DNA of 41,829 bases from Bacteroidota bacterium. GTDB taxonomy: Bacteria; Bacteroidota; Bacteroidia; Chitinophagales; Saprospiraceae. The stretch is taken from contig JAAEZH010000045.1 of NCBI GenBank assembly GCA_018222965.1, positions 1 to 41,829 on the forward strand. The letters run 5' to 3'. Below the pieces are notes generated by a model. That model saw only the letters and a list, made by a program, of their open reading frames with translations, was not told the origin of the DNA and ran no database searches. This document shows, one piece after another, positions 17,399 through 25,417 of the stretch. Positions within the stretch are counted from its first letter, which is position 1; each line of letters opens with the position of its first letter. A program made the translations under genes and the position numbers.

Positions 17399-19309
17399 AT
17401 GACGTATTTTACAAAGAAAGCAACCACCCTTCTGTTATTGGTTGCTGCTTTTGCCTTTGCCGCACAAGCGCAAACGGCTTTTTATTCAGAAGATTTTTCA
17501 GCTGAAGGAATCCCTTCAGGCTGGATGTCTGAAGATGAAACACTCCAGGGAGGTGAATGGACCTGGTGCGATGATCCCAATCAGGGAGTCGGCGACGGTT
17601 GCGTAGTCAACTGGGCCAACTACTCTGATCAGCACGAGGATGGTTTCTATGCAGAAACTGCCGACAATGGCTTTTTGGTAATGGACTCCGATGCACTCGG
17701 TGGCCTGCCTATCGACCACGTTGTTAACCTGACTACAGAAGCAATCGACTGCTCAGGGCAAACAGAAGTTTGGGCAAAATTTGAAGGCCTGATCGGTGTA
17801 TTTGGACTTCCTGCCATCGAAAACGCTGTTTTGGAGGTAAGTAACAATGGTACTGACTGGACTTCCTATACTGTTTTCCCAAATGTTGATATCGCTACCC
17901 GCTGGTCAGAAAACCCGGAAATATCTATTATCGATATTTCTGCAGACGCAGCCGGAGAAGCTACAGTATACGTTCGCTGGTCCTGGACCGGCAACTACGA
18001 GTACTACTGGCTCCTCGATGACTTCCAGCTCTATGACGCTGATCCATCGATCATCTTCATTCCGCCAAACGACATGCGCGTAAACTCAAACTTCTTTGCT
18101 ACTGCTCCAAACACACAGTGGCCATTGTCTCAGACAGAGCAGTTTGGTTTCCTCGCAGACATCGAAAACGTTGGTGCGCTTGATCAATCTGGTGTGTCTC
18201 TCAATGTTACCATCACCGATCCAAATGCCGACGTTGTTTATACGGAAGACCTGGATTACGGCGACATCGAAGTAGACTCACTTGCTGAGAACGTACTTTT
18301 TGACGGAGACGGTTTCACACCTGACATGATGGGTACTTACAATGGTACTTACACCGTGTCTCAGACAGAAACAGACGACAATCCGGATAACAATGTTCAG
18401 ACATTCAACTTTACCATGACTGATACACTCTGGGCAAAGCATACAAATTATGTAGATGCTACCCGTCCGGCAGATGCCAACTGGGAAGATCCTGCTGAGG
18501 GTTGGTCCTGGGCTTATGGTAATGAGTACTACTGTGTTGACGGTGGTGACCTCTATATCCGCACCATTACTTTCGCAGTTGAAGAAAGCGACGGAGGTTC
18601 CGGAAACGCTGTATTCCTCAAAGTTTACACCTGGGAGGACGACAATGCCGATGGCCTTGTAAATCCTGATGAGCGTGGAGATGCAATCGGTCTTGCTACA
18701 TATACCACTACTGGTTCTGAAGACCGTACAACACCAATCACGCTGCCGATTACTTCTATCCTTGGTGAGCCTATCAAGCTGGAAGATGATACACGTTACC
18801 TGGCTGTTATCGAGTATATCACAGATGTACCTGGAGATGAGCTTCTCTTCGGTGTTTCTTCGGAGAATGACTACAGCGCACAAATATTCCGCTCAGAAGA
18901 GCTGGGTATGGCTCGCTATGCTAGTGTGCTTGGTATCAACGGTGATCTCGAAGTTGAAGATTACTCAACTGTTGGTTTTGGTGGAGACCTTGTTCCTGCA
19001 GTTGCTATCAGCATCGGTACGATTGAGTCTGCTACTGAAAACATCCTCTCTGAAGAGAATGTAATCAACCTGTTCCCGAATCCTGCTCAGGACTTCCTGA
19101 CTATCGATCTCGACCTGGTTGAAAACCACGATCGCGTAAATCTCTACGTAATGGACGTTACCGGTAAACTGGTACAGTCTTTAGAACTGGAGAATATCCG
19201 CAGTCAGCAGATTGAAATGAACCTCAACAACATCACAAGCGGTACTTACTTCCTGCAAGTAGTTACTGAAAATGGTGTTCGCACTGAATCTTTCATGGTT
19301 CAGAAATAA
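17399..19309 (+). CDS. T9SS-secreted protein C
   Basis: From the ATG at 17399 the product is 636 residues. This start gives a proper signal peptide (MTYFTKKATTLLLLVAAFAF, cleaved after AQAQ), whereas in-frame starts further upstream overlap the preceding terminator. Residues about 26-225 resemble the first module of protein A (YSEDFSAEGIPSGW ... YYWLLDDFQLYD). The shared middle region follows (MRVNSNFFATAPNTQWPLS, FLADIENVGALDQSGV, TDTLWAKH) with an EF-hand-like acidic loop DDNADGLVNPDERG, then a T9SS type A sorting domain (NLFPNPAQDFLTIDLDL ... ITSGTYFLQVVTENG). It is closest to protein B in the middle and C-terminal regions. Codon use suggests strong expression. The ligand is unknown. Confidence 0.88.
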   Translation: MTYFTKKATTLLLLVAAFAFAAQAQTAFYSEDFSAEGIPSGWMSEDETLQGGEWTWCDDPNQGVGDGCVVNWANYSDQHEDGFYAETADNGFLVMDSDALGGLPIDHVVNLTTEAIDCSGQTEVWAKFEGLIGVFGLPAIENAVLEVSNNGTDWTSYTVFPNVDIATRWSENPEISIIDISADAAGEATVYVRWSWTGNYEYYWLLDDFQLYDADPSIIFIPPNDMRVNSNFFATAPNTQWPLSQTEQFGFLADIENVGALDQSGVSLNVTITDPNADVVYTEDLDYGDIEVDSLAENVLFDGDGFTPDMMGTYNGTYTVSQTETDDNPDNNVQTFNFTMTDTLWAKHTNYVDATRPADANWEDPAEGWSWAYGNEYYCVDGGDLYIRTITFAVEESDGGSGNAVFLKVYTWEDDNADGLVNPDERGDAIGLATYTTTGSEDRTTPITLPITSILGEPIKLEDDTRYLAVIEYITDVPGDELLFGVSSENDYSAQIFRSEELGMARYASVLGINGDLEVEDYSTVGFGGDLVPAVAISIGTIESATENILSEENVINLFPNPAQDFLTIDLDLVENHDRVNLYVMDVTGKLVQSLELENIRSQQIEMNLNNITSGTYFLQVVTENGVRTESFMVQK

Positions 19310-19327
19310 TCGGCTTTCGCCGAATGA

Positions 19328-19370
19328 AAAAGCCGGGCCGTCAATGCGACGGTCCGGCTTTTCTTTTATC
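19328..19370. terminator. bidirectional terminator between T9SS protein C and valS
   Basis: AAAAGCCGGGCCGTC (19328-19342) pairs with GACGGTCCGGCTTTT (19348-19362) through a 5-nt loop with one G-T pair, with A tracts before and CTTTTAT after. It serves both convergent genes. Confidence 0.88.
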
Positions 19371-19382
19371 CCCTTATCGGAT

Positions 19383-22103
19383 CTACCCCAGCTTCTCGAG
19401 ACTCTCTTTCAACATCCGAATCTTGGCTTCTCCGTCTGAAAGCTTTTGGCGCTCCTTCTCCACTACAGCCTCCGGTGCATTTTGCACAAAGCGCTCATTG
19501 GATAGCTTCTTATTTACAGAAGTAACAAAGCCTTCGTAATATTTCAATTCGCCCTCCAGTTTCTCGCGCTCAGCCTCCACATCGATCTCCTGCTTGAGAT
19601 CTACGTAAAACTGATCGGTTCCGGATATAAATGCAATGGTATTCTCCACTTCATCTTCTACTACCTCAACAGATTCAATGCCTGCCATTTTTTTAATCAT
19701 GGAAGTTATACCTGAAGTATTCAGGAAGACATCAATCGCTTCGCTTTTCTGAGCAAACAGCGGCAGACGCTCCTGGTTTTTCACGCCCTTCGAATTGCGC
19801 AACTCCCTAACTTTACGTACTACATCCTTCGCACGATCAACCAGCTTCACAACCTTAGCATCAAATTCGGCGACAGCCGGATAAGCACTGATCACACAGT
19901 CTTCTCCTTGCGTCCTGTCCTTCAATTGATGCCAGATCTCCTCGGTTACAAAGGGCATGAAAGGATGCAATATCGTCATCATCCGACTGAAAAGGCTTAC
20001 GGTTTTTTCATAAATCTCTTTCGGCATACCAGCTCCCTGTGCCGGCTTGATCATTTCCAGATACCAGCTGCAAAAGTCATCCCAGATATAGCTGTACAGC
20101 GTCATCAGGGCATCCGACAAACGGTAGGTCTCGTAGTGATCTTCTACCTGACGAACCGTTTCTTCAAATTTATTCTCAATCCACTGCAAGGCAAGTTTCT
20201 GGATATTTCCAGTTTCAGCATCTGCGGCTTCTTCTACGACATCCCACCCCTTTACGAGCAGCATGGCGTTCCACATCTTATTGCAGAAATTACGCCCCTG
20301 TTCGCATAGTTTGCTTTCATTTAATACAGCCTTGGTCTCCGGGTCAAAAGGTGCATCAAAGATGATGTCGTTGCCTGCTGAAGCACTACTCAGCATTCCA
20401 AATCGAACGCCATCGGCACCATAAATGTCAATCAGCGTCAGCGCATCCGGGGAGTTACCAAGCGACTTACTCATTTTGCGACGCTTGTTGTCTCGTACCA
20501 TACCGGTAAAGTACACATCGTGAAAAGGCATCCGCCCCTTCTGTTCTACCAGCTCTTTGCCGAGCAATTCTTCGGAGTACTCGTACCCTGTCATAATCAT
20601 TCGGGCCACCCAAAAGAACATAATATCCCAGCCCGTTACCAGTACATTGGTCGGGTAGTAATATTTGAGCTCCTCCTGATTTTCAAATCCGTCAAATACA
20701 GACATCGGCCACAACCAGGAAGAGAACCAGGTATCTACAACGTCCTCATCCTGCTGCAAATCACCAATTTGCAGATCGGGATTTTGAAGTTTTTCGCGGG
20801 CTTGTGCCAGTGCTTCTTCTGCTGTCTGCGCTACAAAGATCTCATCTCCGTGATACCAGGCAGGAATGCGCTGGCCCCACCAAAGCTGGCGAGAGATACA
20901 CCAATCGCGAATATTCTCCTCATTCAGCCAGGAGTAGTACATGTTCCAGAAATGCTCCGGATAAAAATGTACCTCACCAGATTTCACAGCTTTTAAAGCC
21001 GTTTTGGCAAAGTCTTTCATATCCAAAAACCACTGCATGGTGAGTCGGGGCTCCACAATGGCATTGGTCCGTTCAGAACGGCCCACTTTATTGCGATAAT
21101 CTTCTTTCTCAACCAAATTACCAGACTCCTCCAGTGCTTTGGATATCTTCTTTCTTACCACGAAACGATCTTCACCGACAAACATGCCCGCCGCTTCGCT
21201 CATGGTCCCATCTGCATTGAAAACATCAACCGTTTCCAAATTGTGCCGCTGTCCAATATCGTAATCGTTCATGTCGTGAGCCGGAGTAACCTTCAGGGCT
21301 CCGGTTCCGAACTCCATATCTACATAAGCATCAAAGATCACCGGAATGGATCGCTCAATCAGCGGTACCAGTACGCGCTTGCCTTTCAAATGCGTATACC
21401 GATCATCATCCGGGTGAACGGCAATAGCTGTATCTCCGAGAATAGTCTCCGGACGGGTAGTTGCGATCGTAACATATTCCTCGCTTCCCTCGATCTGATA
21501 CCGAACATGGTACAATTGCGAGTTCTCCTCAGAGTACAAAACCTCCTCATTAGACAATACCGTTTTTGCTTCCGGGTCCCAGTTGGTCATCCGGAGTCCG
21601 CGGTATAGCCTACCTTTTTTGTACAGGTCTACAAAAACCTGAATCACCGCTTCACTCAACTTGTCTTCCATGGTGAAGCGTGTGCGTTCCCAATCACAGG
21701 AGGCACCTAGTTTCTTTAGCTGATCCAGAATGATGCCGCCATACTTGTCTTTCCATTCAAAAGCATGCTTCAGGAATTCTTCCCGACCGATGTCTCCTTT
21801 CTTCAGGCCCTTCTCCCGCAACAACTTCACCACCTTGGCTTCCGTTGCAATGGAAGCATGGTCCGTACCCGGCACCCAACAGGCATTTTTGCCCTGCAGA
21901 CGTGCCCGGCGAATCAGGATATCCTGAATGGTATTGTTGAGCATGTGGCCCATGTGCAGGACCCCCGTTACATTCGGCGGCGGAATGACAACGGTGAATG
22001 GCTCCCGATCATCGGGTTCTGAATGAAAGTACCCTTTTTCCATCCAGTGCTCATACCACTTATTTTCCGTTTCCTTTGGGTTATATCTCGTTGAAAGGCT
22101 CAT
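19383..22103 (-). CDS. valS: valyl-tRNA synthetase
   Basis: This is a 906-residue class Ia synthetase that charges tRNA-Val. The HIGH-type motif is PPNVTGVLHMGHML (about residues 38-51) and the KMSKS loop is KMSKSLGN (about 541-548). The CP1 editing region contains TTRPETILGDTAIAVHPDD, which hydrolyses Thr-tRNA(Val). The anticodon-binding domain and a C-terminal coiled coil (AEREKLEGELKYYEGF onward), typical of bacterial ValRS, complete the protein. It lies 15 bp downstream of lysA on the same strand and is probably co-transcribed with it. Confidence 0.97.
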   Translation of the reverse strand: MSLSTRYNPKETENKWYEHWMEKGYFHSEPDDREPFTVVIPPPNVTGVLHMGHMLNNTIQDILIRRARLQGKNACWVPGTDHASIATEAKVVKLLREKGLKKGDIGREEFLKHAFEWKDKYGGIILDQLKKLGASCDWERTRFTMEDKLSEAVIQVFVDLYKKGRLYRGLRMTNWDPEAKTVLSNEEVLYSEENSQLYHVRYQIEGSEEYVTIATTRPETILGDTAIAVHPDDDRYTHLKGKRVLVPLIERSIPVIFDAYVDMEFGTGALKVTPAHDMNDYDIGQRHNLETVDVFNADGTMSEAAGMFVGEDRFVVRKKISKALEESGNLVEKEDYRNKVGRSERTNAIVEPRLTMQWFLDMKDFAKTALKAVKSGEVHFYPEHFWNMYYSWLNEENIRDWCISRQLWWGQRIPAWYHGDEIFVAQTAEEALAQAREKLQNPDLQIGDLQQDEDVVDTWFSSWLWPMSVFDGFENQEELKYYYPTNVLVTGWDIMFFWVARMIMTGYEYSEELLGKELVEQKGRMPFHDVYFTGMVRDNKRRKMSKSLGNSPDALTLIDIYGADGVRFGMLSSASAGNDIIFDAPFDPETKAVLNESKLCEQGRNFCNKMWNAMLLVKGWDVVEEAADAETGNIQKLALQWIENKFEETVRQVEDHYETYRLSDALMTLYSYIWDDFCSWYLEMIKPAQGAGMPKEIYEKTVSLFSRMMTILHPFMPFVTEEIWHQLKDRTQGEDCVISAYPAVAEFDAKVVKLVDRAKDVVRKVRELRNSKGVKNQERLPLFAQKSEAIDVFLNTSGITSMIKKMAGIESVEVVEDEVENTIAFISGTDQFYVDLKQEIDVEAEREKLEGELKYYEGFVTSVNKKLSNERFVQNAPEAVVEKERQKLSDGEAKIRMLKESLEKLG

Positions 22104-22118
22104 CAGTTACTTTTAATT

Positions 22119-23357
22119 TCACGCAAAAATGGGTATTTCAATTTGTTTATTCAACAAGTCATCCAGCGTTTCTCGTTCCCGGATCAGATAATCTTTTCCT
22201 TTATGTATCAGGACCTCTGCCGGACGGAAGCGGGAATTGTAATTGGATGCCATAGAATAACAATAGGCACCGGCGTTTTTTAGTCCGAGAATATCTCCTT
22301 CCCGGATGTCTGATATTTTGCGGTTTACACCGAATGTATCGGTCTCACAGATGTATCCAACTACGGTATAAATCCGCGGTTTTGCAGACGGGTTTGATAC
22401 ATTGACGATATCGTGATGCGCTGCATAAAACATCGGACGAATCAAATGATTTAATCCGGAATCTATCCCCGCAAATACGGTAGAGGGTGTTGTTTTTACC
22501 ACATTCACTTTGGCAAAAAACACCCCGGAGTCACTCACCAGAAATTTACCTGGCTCAAACATCAACCCCAGGTCTTTGCCATATTCCTCACAAAACTCTG
22601 TAAAGCGCGTACTTAGACTTTGTCCCAGTGCTTCTACATCAGTTGACACTCCGTTTTCCGTATAGGCGACCTTAAAGCCCGAACCAAAATCCAGGTAATC
22701 TAGTCCCTCAAAATGCAGCGCGGCCTGGAAGAGGATCTCTGCCCCTCGCAGGAACACCTCCGCATCAAGGATGTCAGATCCTGTGTGCATGTGCAATCCC
22801 TCTACATTAATCCCCAGTGTATCTACCACCTTTTTCAGGTGCGGCAATTGGTGAATGGAAATTCCAAACTTGGAATCGATGTGCCCAACTGAAATTTTAC
22901 TATTTCCCCCTGCATTGATATGCGGATTGATACGCAGGCAAACCGGATAATCGGGATGCTCATGCCCAAATTGCTCGAGGATGGAGATATTATCAATATT
23001 GACCCGTACACCTGCCTCTACTGCCATGTTGATTTCCTCCATGGAAACACAGTTTGGGGTGTACAGTATGTCATTCGGCGCAAAGCCAGCCTTAAGCCCG
23101 ATCCAAACCTCCTGAATACTAACGGTATCCAGGCCTGCTCCCAAATGCTTCAACAGGCGAAGGATATTAATATTGGTCAATGCTTTACAGGCATAATGAA
23201 TACGAAGGTCCTTAACGGGAAAGGCTGTTTGCAGCCGTTTATACTGGGATTCGATTCGCTCGCCATCATAAACATACAGCGGTGAGCCGTATTTTTCTAC
23301 CAGTTGCAAAGGGTCTGTATCGCCCGAAAAGCGGTATTGCCCGTTTAGGAGTTCCAT
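22119..23357 (-). CDS. lysA: diaminopimelate decarboxylase
   Basis: This is a 412-residue fold-III PLP enzyme that decarboxylates meso-diaminopimelate to lysine, the last step of lysine synthesis. K58 in HYACKALTN is the PLP lysine. Then come the HxGSD-type motif (HMHTGSDI near 190), EPGKFLVSDSGVF near 274 and the Cys-Glu-x-x-D signature CETDTFG near 345, which acts across the dimer. The length is normal. The start ATG at 23357 has a good -7 box 35 nt upstream. It leads the lysA-valS pair, an amino-acid gene beside a tRNA synthetase of another specificity. Confidence 0.95.
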   Translation of the reverse strand: MELLNGQYRFSGDTDPLQLVEKYGSPLYVYDGERIESQYKRLQTAFPVKDLRIHYACKALTNINILRLLKHLGAGLDTVSIQEVWIGLKAGFAPNDILYTPNCVSMEEINMAVEAGVRVNIDNISILEQFGHEHPDYPVCLRINPHINAGGNSKISVGHIDSKFGISIHQLPHLKKVVDTLGINVEGLHMHTGSDILDAEVFLRGAEILFQAALHFEGLDYLDFGSGFKVAYTENGVSTDVEALGQSLSTRFTEFCEEYGKDLGLMFEPGKFLVSDSGVFFAKVNVVKTTPSTVFAGIDSGLNHLIRPMFYAAHHDIVNVSNPSAKPRIYTVVGYICETDTFGVNRKISDIREGDILGLKNAGAYCYSMASNYNSRFRPAEVLIHKGKDYLIRERETLDDLLNKQIEIPIFA

Positions 23358-23391
23358 AATATCTTTTCGTATCGTTTAAAAAAGGAAGGCC

Positions 23392-23399
23392 CAAAGATA
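23392..23399 (-). promoter_or_regulatory. -7 box for lysA-valS
   Basis: The minus strand reads TATCTTTG, an exact TAnnTTTG match 34 nt before the lysA ATG. No clear -33 element is seen. Confidence 0.5.
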
Positions 23400-23552
23400 G
23401 GGTATTCATAAGTTTAGTAACTTGTCCACACACCAAAATCGTTCCCCCTTGCATCTTTTTTTATAGAGTAGGGAGTATACCGACGATAAAAGTGCCAATT
23501 GCGCTTTATTTTCGGGAAAGCTCCCAGGCGACCACGGAAAAACTACCACTAA

Positions 23553-24098
23553 GTGACCGAACAGGAACTAATAGAAGGTTGCAAAAAAGAAAATCGTACG
23601 GCACAGAAAGCCCTCTACGATCAGTATGCGTCGTTGATGTTTAGTATTTGCCTGCGGTATGTAAAAAATCGGGCTGATGCCGAAGATGTCATGATTGAAG
23701 GCTTTTACAAGATCATGTCAAAAATCAACCAGTATTCCGGTCAGGGAAGTTTCGAAGGTTGGATGCGCCGGGTCATGGTCAATGAAGCCCTGATGTTTCT
23801 CCGTAAAAACAGCAATTTTAAAATGATGGTGGAGGTCGATCAGGCAGACCGACCGACGGTTGCAAAAATAGAACACGAATTGGCCGCCCAGGATATTTTG
23901 AAATTACTGGACAAATTGCCCACCGGCTATCGAACGGTTTTTAACCTCTACGTCATAGAAGGCCTGAAACACCGGGAAATTGCCGATGAGCTGGGCATCA
24001 GTATAAATACTTCAAAATCTCAACTGATTTTAGCAAAAAAAAGACTGCGGGAGATGATCCGCTATCAGGAATCGTCCGGAGTCAGATCAATAGAGTAA
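23553..24098 (+). CDS. ECF-type RNA polymerase sigma factor
   Basis: The product is 181 residues from a GTG start. TAA is the codon immediately upstream in frame, so GTG 23553 is the earliest possible start, and the next Met (residue 29) would remove part of region 2. Sigma region 2 spans about residues 12-76 (LYDQYASLMFSICLRYVKNRADAEDVMIEGFYK) and region 4 about 120-170 (LPTGYRTVFNLYVIEGLKHREIADELGISINTSKSQLILAKKRLREMI), which is a standard ECF layout. It directs RNA polymerase to a small regulon. The next gene starts 3 bp after its stop and has one membrane segment, the usual position for a cognate anti-sigma factor. Confidence 0.93.
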   Translation: MTEQELIEGCKKENRTAQKALYDQYASLMFSICLRYVKNRADAEDVMIEGFYKIMSKINQYSGQGSFEGWMRRVMVNEALMFLRKNSNFKMMVEVDQADRPTVAKIEHELAAQDILKLLDKLPTGYRTVFNLYVIEGLKHREIADELGISINTSKSQLILAKKRLREMIRYQESSGVRSIE

Positions 24099-24101
24099 CC
24101 A

Positions 24102-25301
24102 ATGAGTAAGCGTAAAGATATAGAAGACCTCTTCAGGGACGGCGCTTCACAGATGCGCCAACAACCCTCTTCCCATGCGTGGGATCGGTTGGAATCCCGG
24201 CTCGACAAACGTAGGGCAACGGGTGGCAGCACCTTGTATCGCCGCCTGGCTATGGCAGCAGCTCTCCTCCTGCTGGTTACCATGGTAGCCTTACTTCCTA
24301 TGTACCTCGGACCAAAATCCGGCGAGCAAATGGCCTTTAACCAAAACGGTTCATTTGGCATGGAAGAAATTAACAGTGAAGGCGGAATGCGCCCCCTTCC
24401 CATCAGCGAGGTTTACAGTGACGTGAATCTTCGGGAAGGAGATAGCCAAAAAAGAATAACTGTAGCGGTTCGCAATGCCGGGCCGCTTAACCAACCCCCC
24501 AATTATGACCGGGCCGAAACGCCGACTATGCTGGCAGATGAAGTTACTTCGCCAGACGACATCCCTGAAACCATTGTACAGAACGAGCCTGCTTTCGAAG
24601 AAGAAGATGATGCCGAAATAGCTGCCGAAACCAGCCCGCCGGCAGAATACGATGCTGTATCCGAAACTCCTCAGCCTGTTGAACCGGCTTACGGACCACC
24701 AACCTACCAGGAACCATCGGTTGCTATGGAGGAAAATGCCGGTATGGAACCGGTAGCTAAAGAAAAACTGGAGAAGCGTGCTGATGTGCAAATTCAGGAA
24801 ATGAATGCAGCAAGCAACGCGATACAGTTTGAAAGTGAAAGCCTCGACCCCTCAGTTCAACAGTTTCAATGGCTCATCGGCCAATGGCAATCTGAAGAAG
24901 GCATAGGTCGCTCGGTGGAACAATGGGAGATTCAGAATAAATTTACCATTTCCGGTAAGGGATTGCTGGTACTCAACGGCAAAGAAACTTTCACCGAAGA
25001 AATGCAAATCCGGAAGATCGGAGAACAATTGTATTTCATTACAGCCATCGACGAAACCGGAAAAGAACGCTACTTCAGGCTGAAGTCTTATACGGATGGA
25101 ATCGCCATTTTCGAAGACGAAGAGAATGCCGATTTCCCACAACAAGTTATAATCGAACAAGAAGGTCCAAATACCTACAACGCTATCTTCACCGAAGAAG
25201 AGCATAAGGACATGACACCTACGCAGCAAAACTACTTACGCTACAGAAATGCGGTAGAACCGGATCGCGCTACGAGAAATATGTCGAGGATGGGGAATTG
25301 A
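24102..25301 (+). CDS. membrane-anchored probable anti-sigma protein with C-terminal DUF6265-like domain
   Basis: The product has 399 residues. The N-terminal 45 residues are hydrophilic and basic (KDIEDLFRDGASQMRQQPSS), suited to binding a sigma factor in the cytoplasm. One membrane helix follows (about 47-67, LAMAAALLLLVTMVALLPMY). Residues 70-240 form an acidic Pro/Glu-rich linker. The last about 130 residues (FQWLIGQWQSEEGIGRSVEQW ... YRNAVE) look like the lipocalin-like DUF6265 fold and would lie in the periplasm. No zinc-binding ZAS motif is present. The position after the ECF gene suggests an anti-sigma role, which is inference. A 9-bp tandem repeat starts right after the stop. Confidence 0.72.
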   Translation: MSKRKDIEDLFRDGASQMRQQPSSHAWDRLESRLDKRRATGGSTLYRRLAMAAALLLLVTMVALLPMYLGPKSGEQMAFNQNGSFGMEEINSEGGMRPLPISEVYSDVNLREGDSQKRITVAVRNAGPLNQPPNYDRAETPTMLADEVTSPDDIPETIVQNEPAFEEEDDAEIAAETSPPAEYDAVSETPQPVEPAYGPPTYQEPSVAMEENAGMEPVAKEKLEKRADVQIQEMNAASNAIQFESESLDPSVQQFQWLIGQWQSEEGIGRSVEQWEIQNKFTISGKGLLVLNGKETFTEEMQIRKIGEQLYFITAIDETGKERYFRLKSYTDGIAIFEDEENADFPQQVIIEQEGPNTYNAIFTEEEHKDMTPTQQNYLRYRNAVEPDRATRNMSRMGN

Positions 25302-25359
25302 GGTTCCGTTGGTTCCGTTGGTTCCGTTGGTTCCGTTGGTTCCGTTGGTTCCGTTGGTT
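25302..25359 (+). repeat. 9-bp tandem repeat, 6.4 copies of GGTTCCGTT
   Basis: Six perfect copies of GGTTCCGTT run from 25302 to 25355, followed by GGTT. The array starts on the base after the TGA of the preceding gene and stays in its reading frame, where it would read Gly-Ser-Val repeats to a TAA at 25359-25361. Confidence 0.95.
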
Positions 25360-25407
25360 AATTAAGAATTCAACATTCTCAATTCCTAATTAAGAATTAA
25401 GAATTAA
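25360..25407. repeat. A/T-rich AATTC/TAATTAAG low-complexity spacer
   Basis: Short variants of AATTC, TAATTAAG and AAGAATTAA are repeated imperfectly. Related strings recur at 27941-28014 and 30348-30376. Confidence 0.6.
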
Positions 25408-25417
25408 ACCCTAAAAC

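Noticed and set aside
18278-18883. 201-codon minus-strand frame in the T9SS protein C gene
   Set aside because: It is an antisense shadow of a gene with a signal peptide and sorting domain.
25302-25359. CRISPR-like array
   Set aside because: The 9-bp units are directly adjacent with no spacers, so it is a simple tandem repeat.
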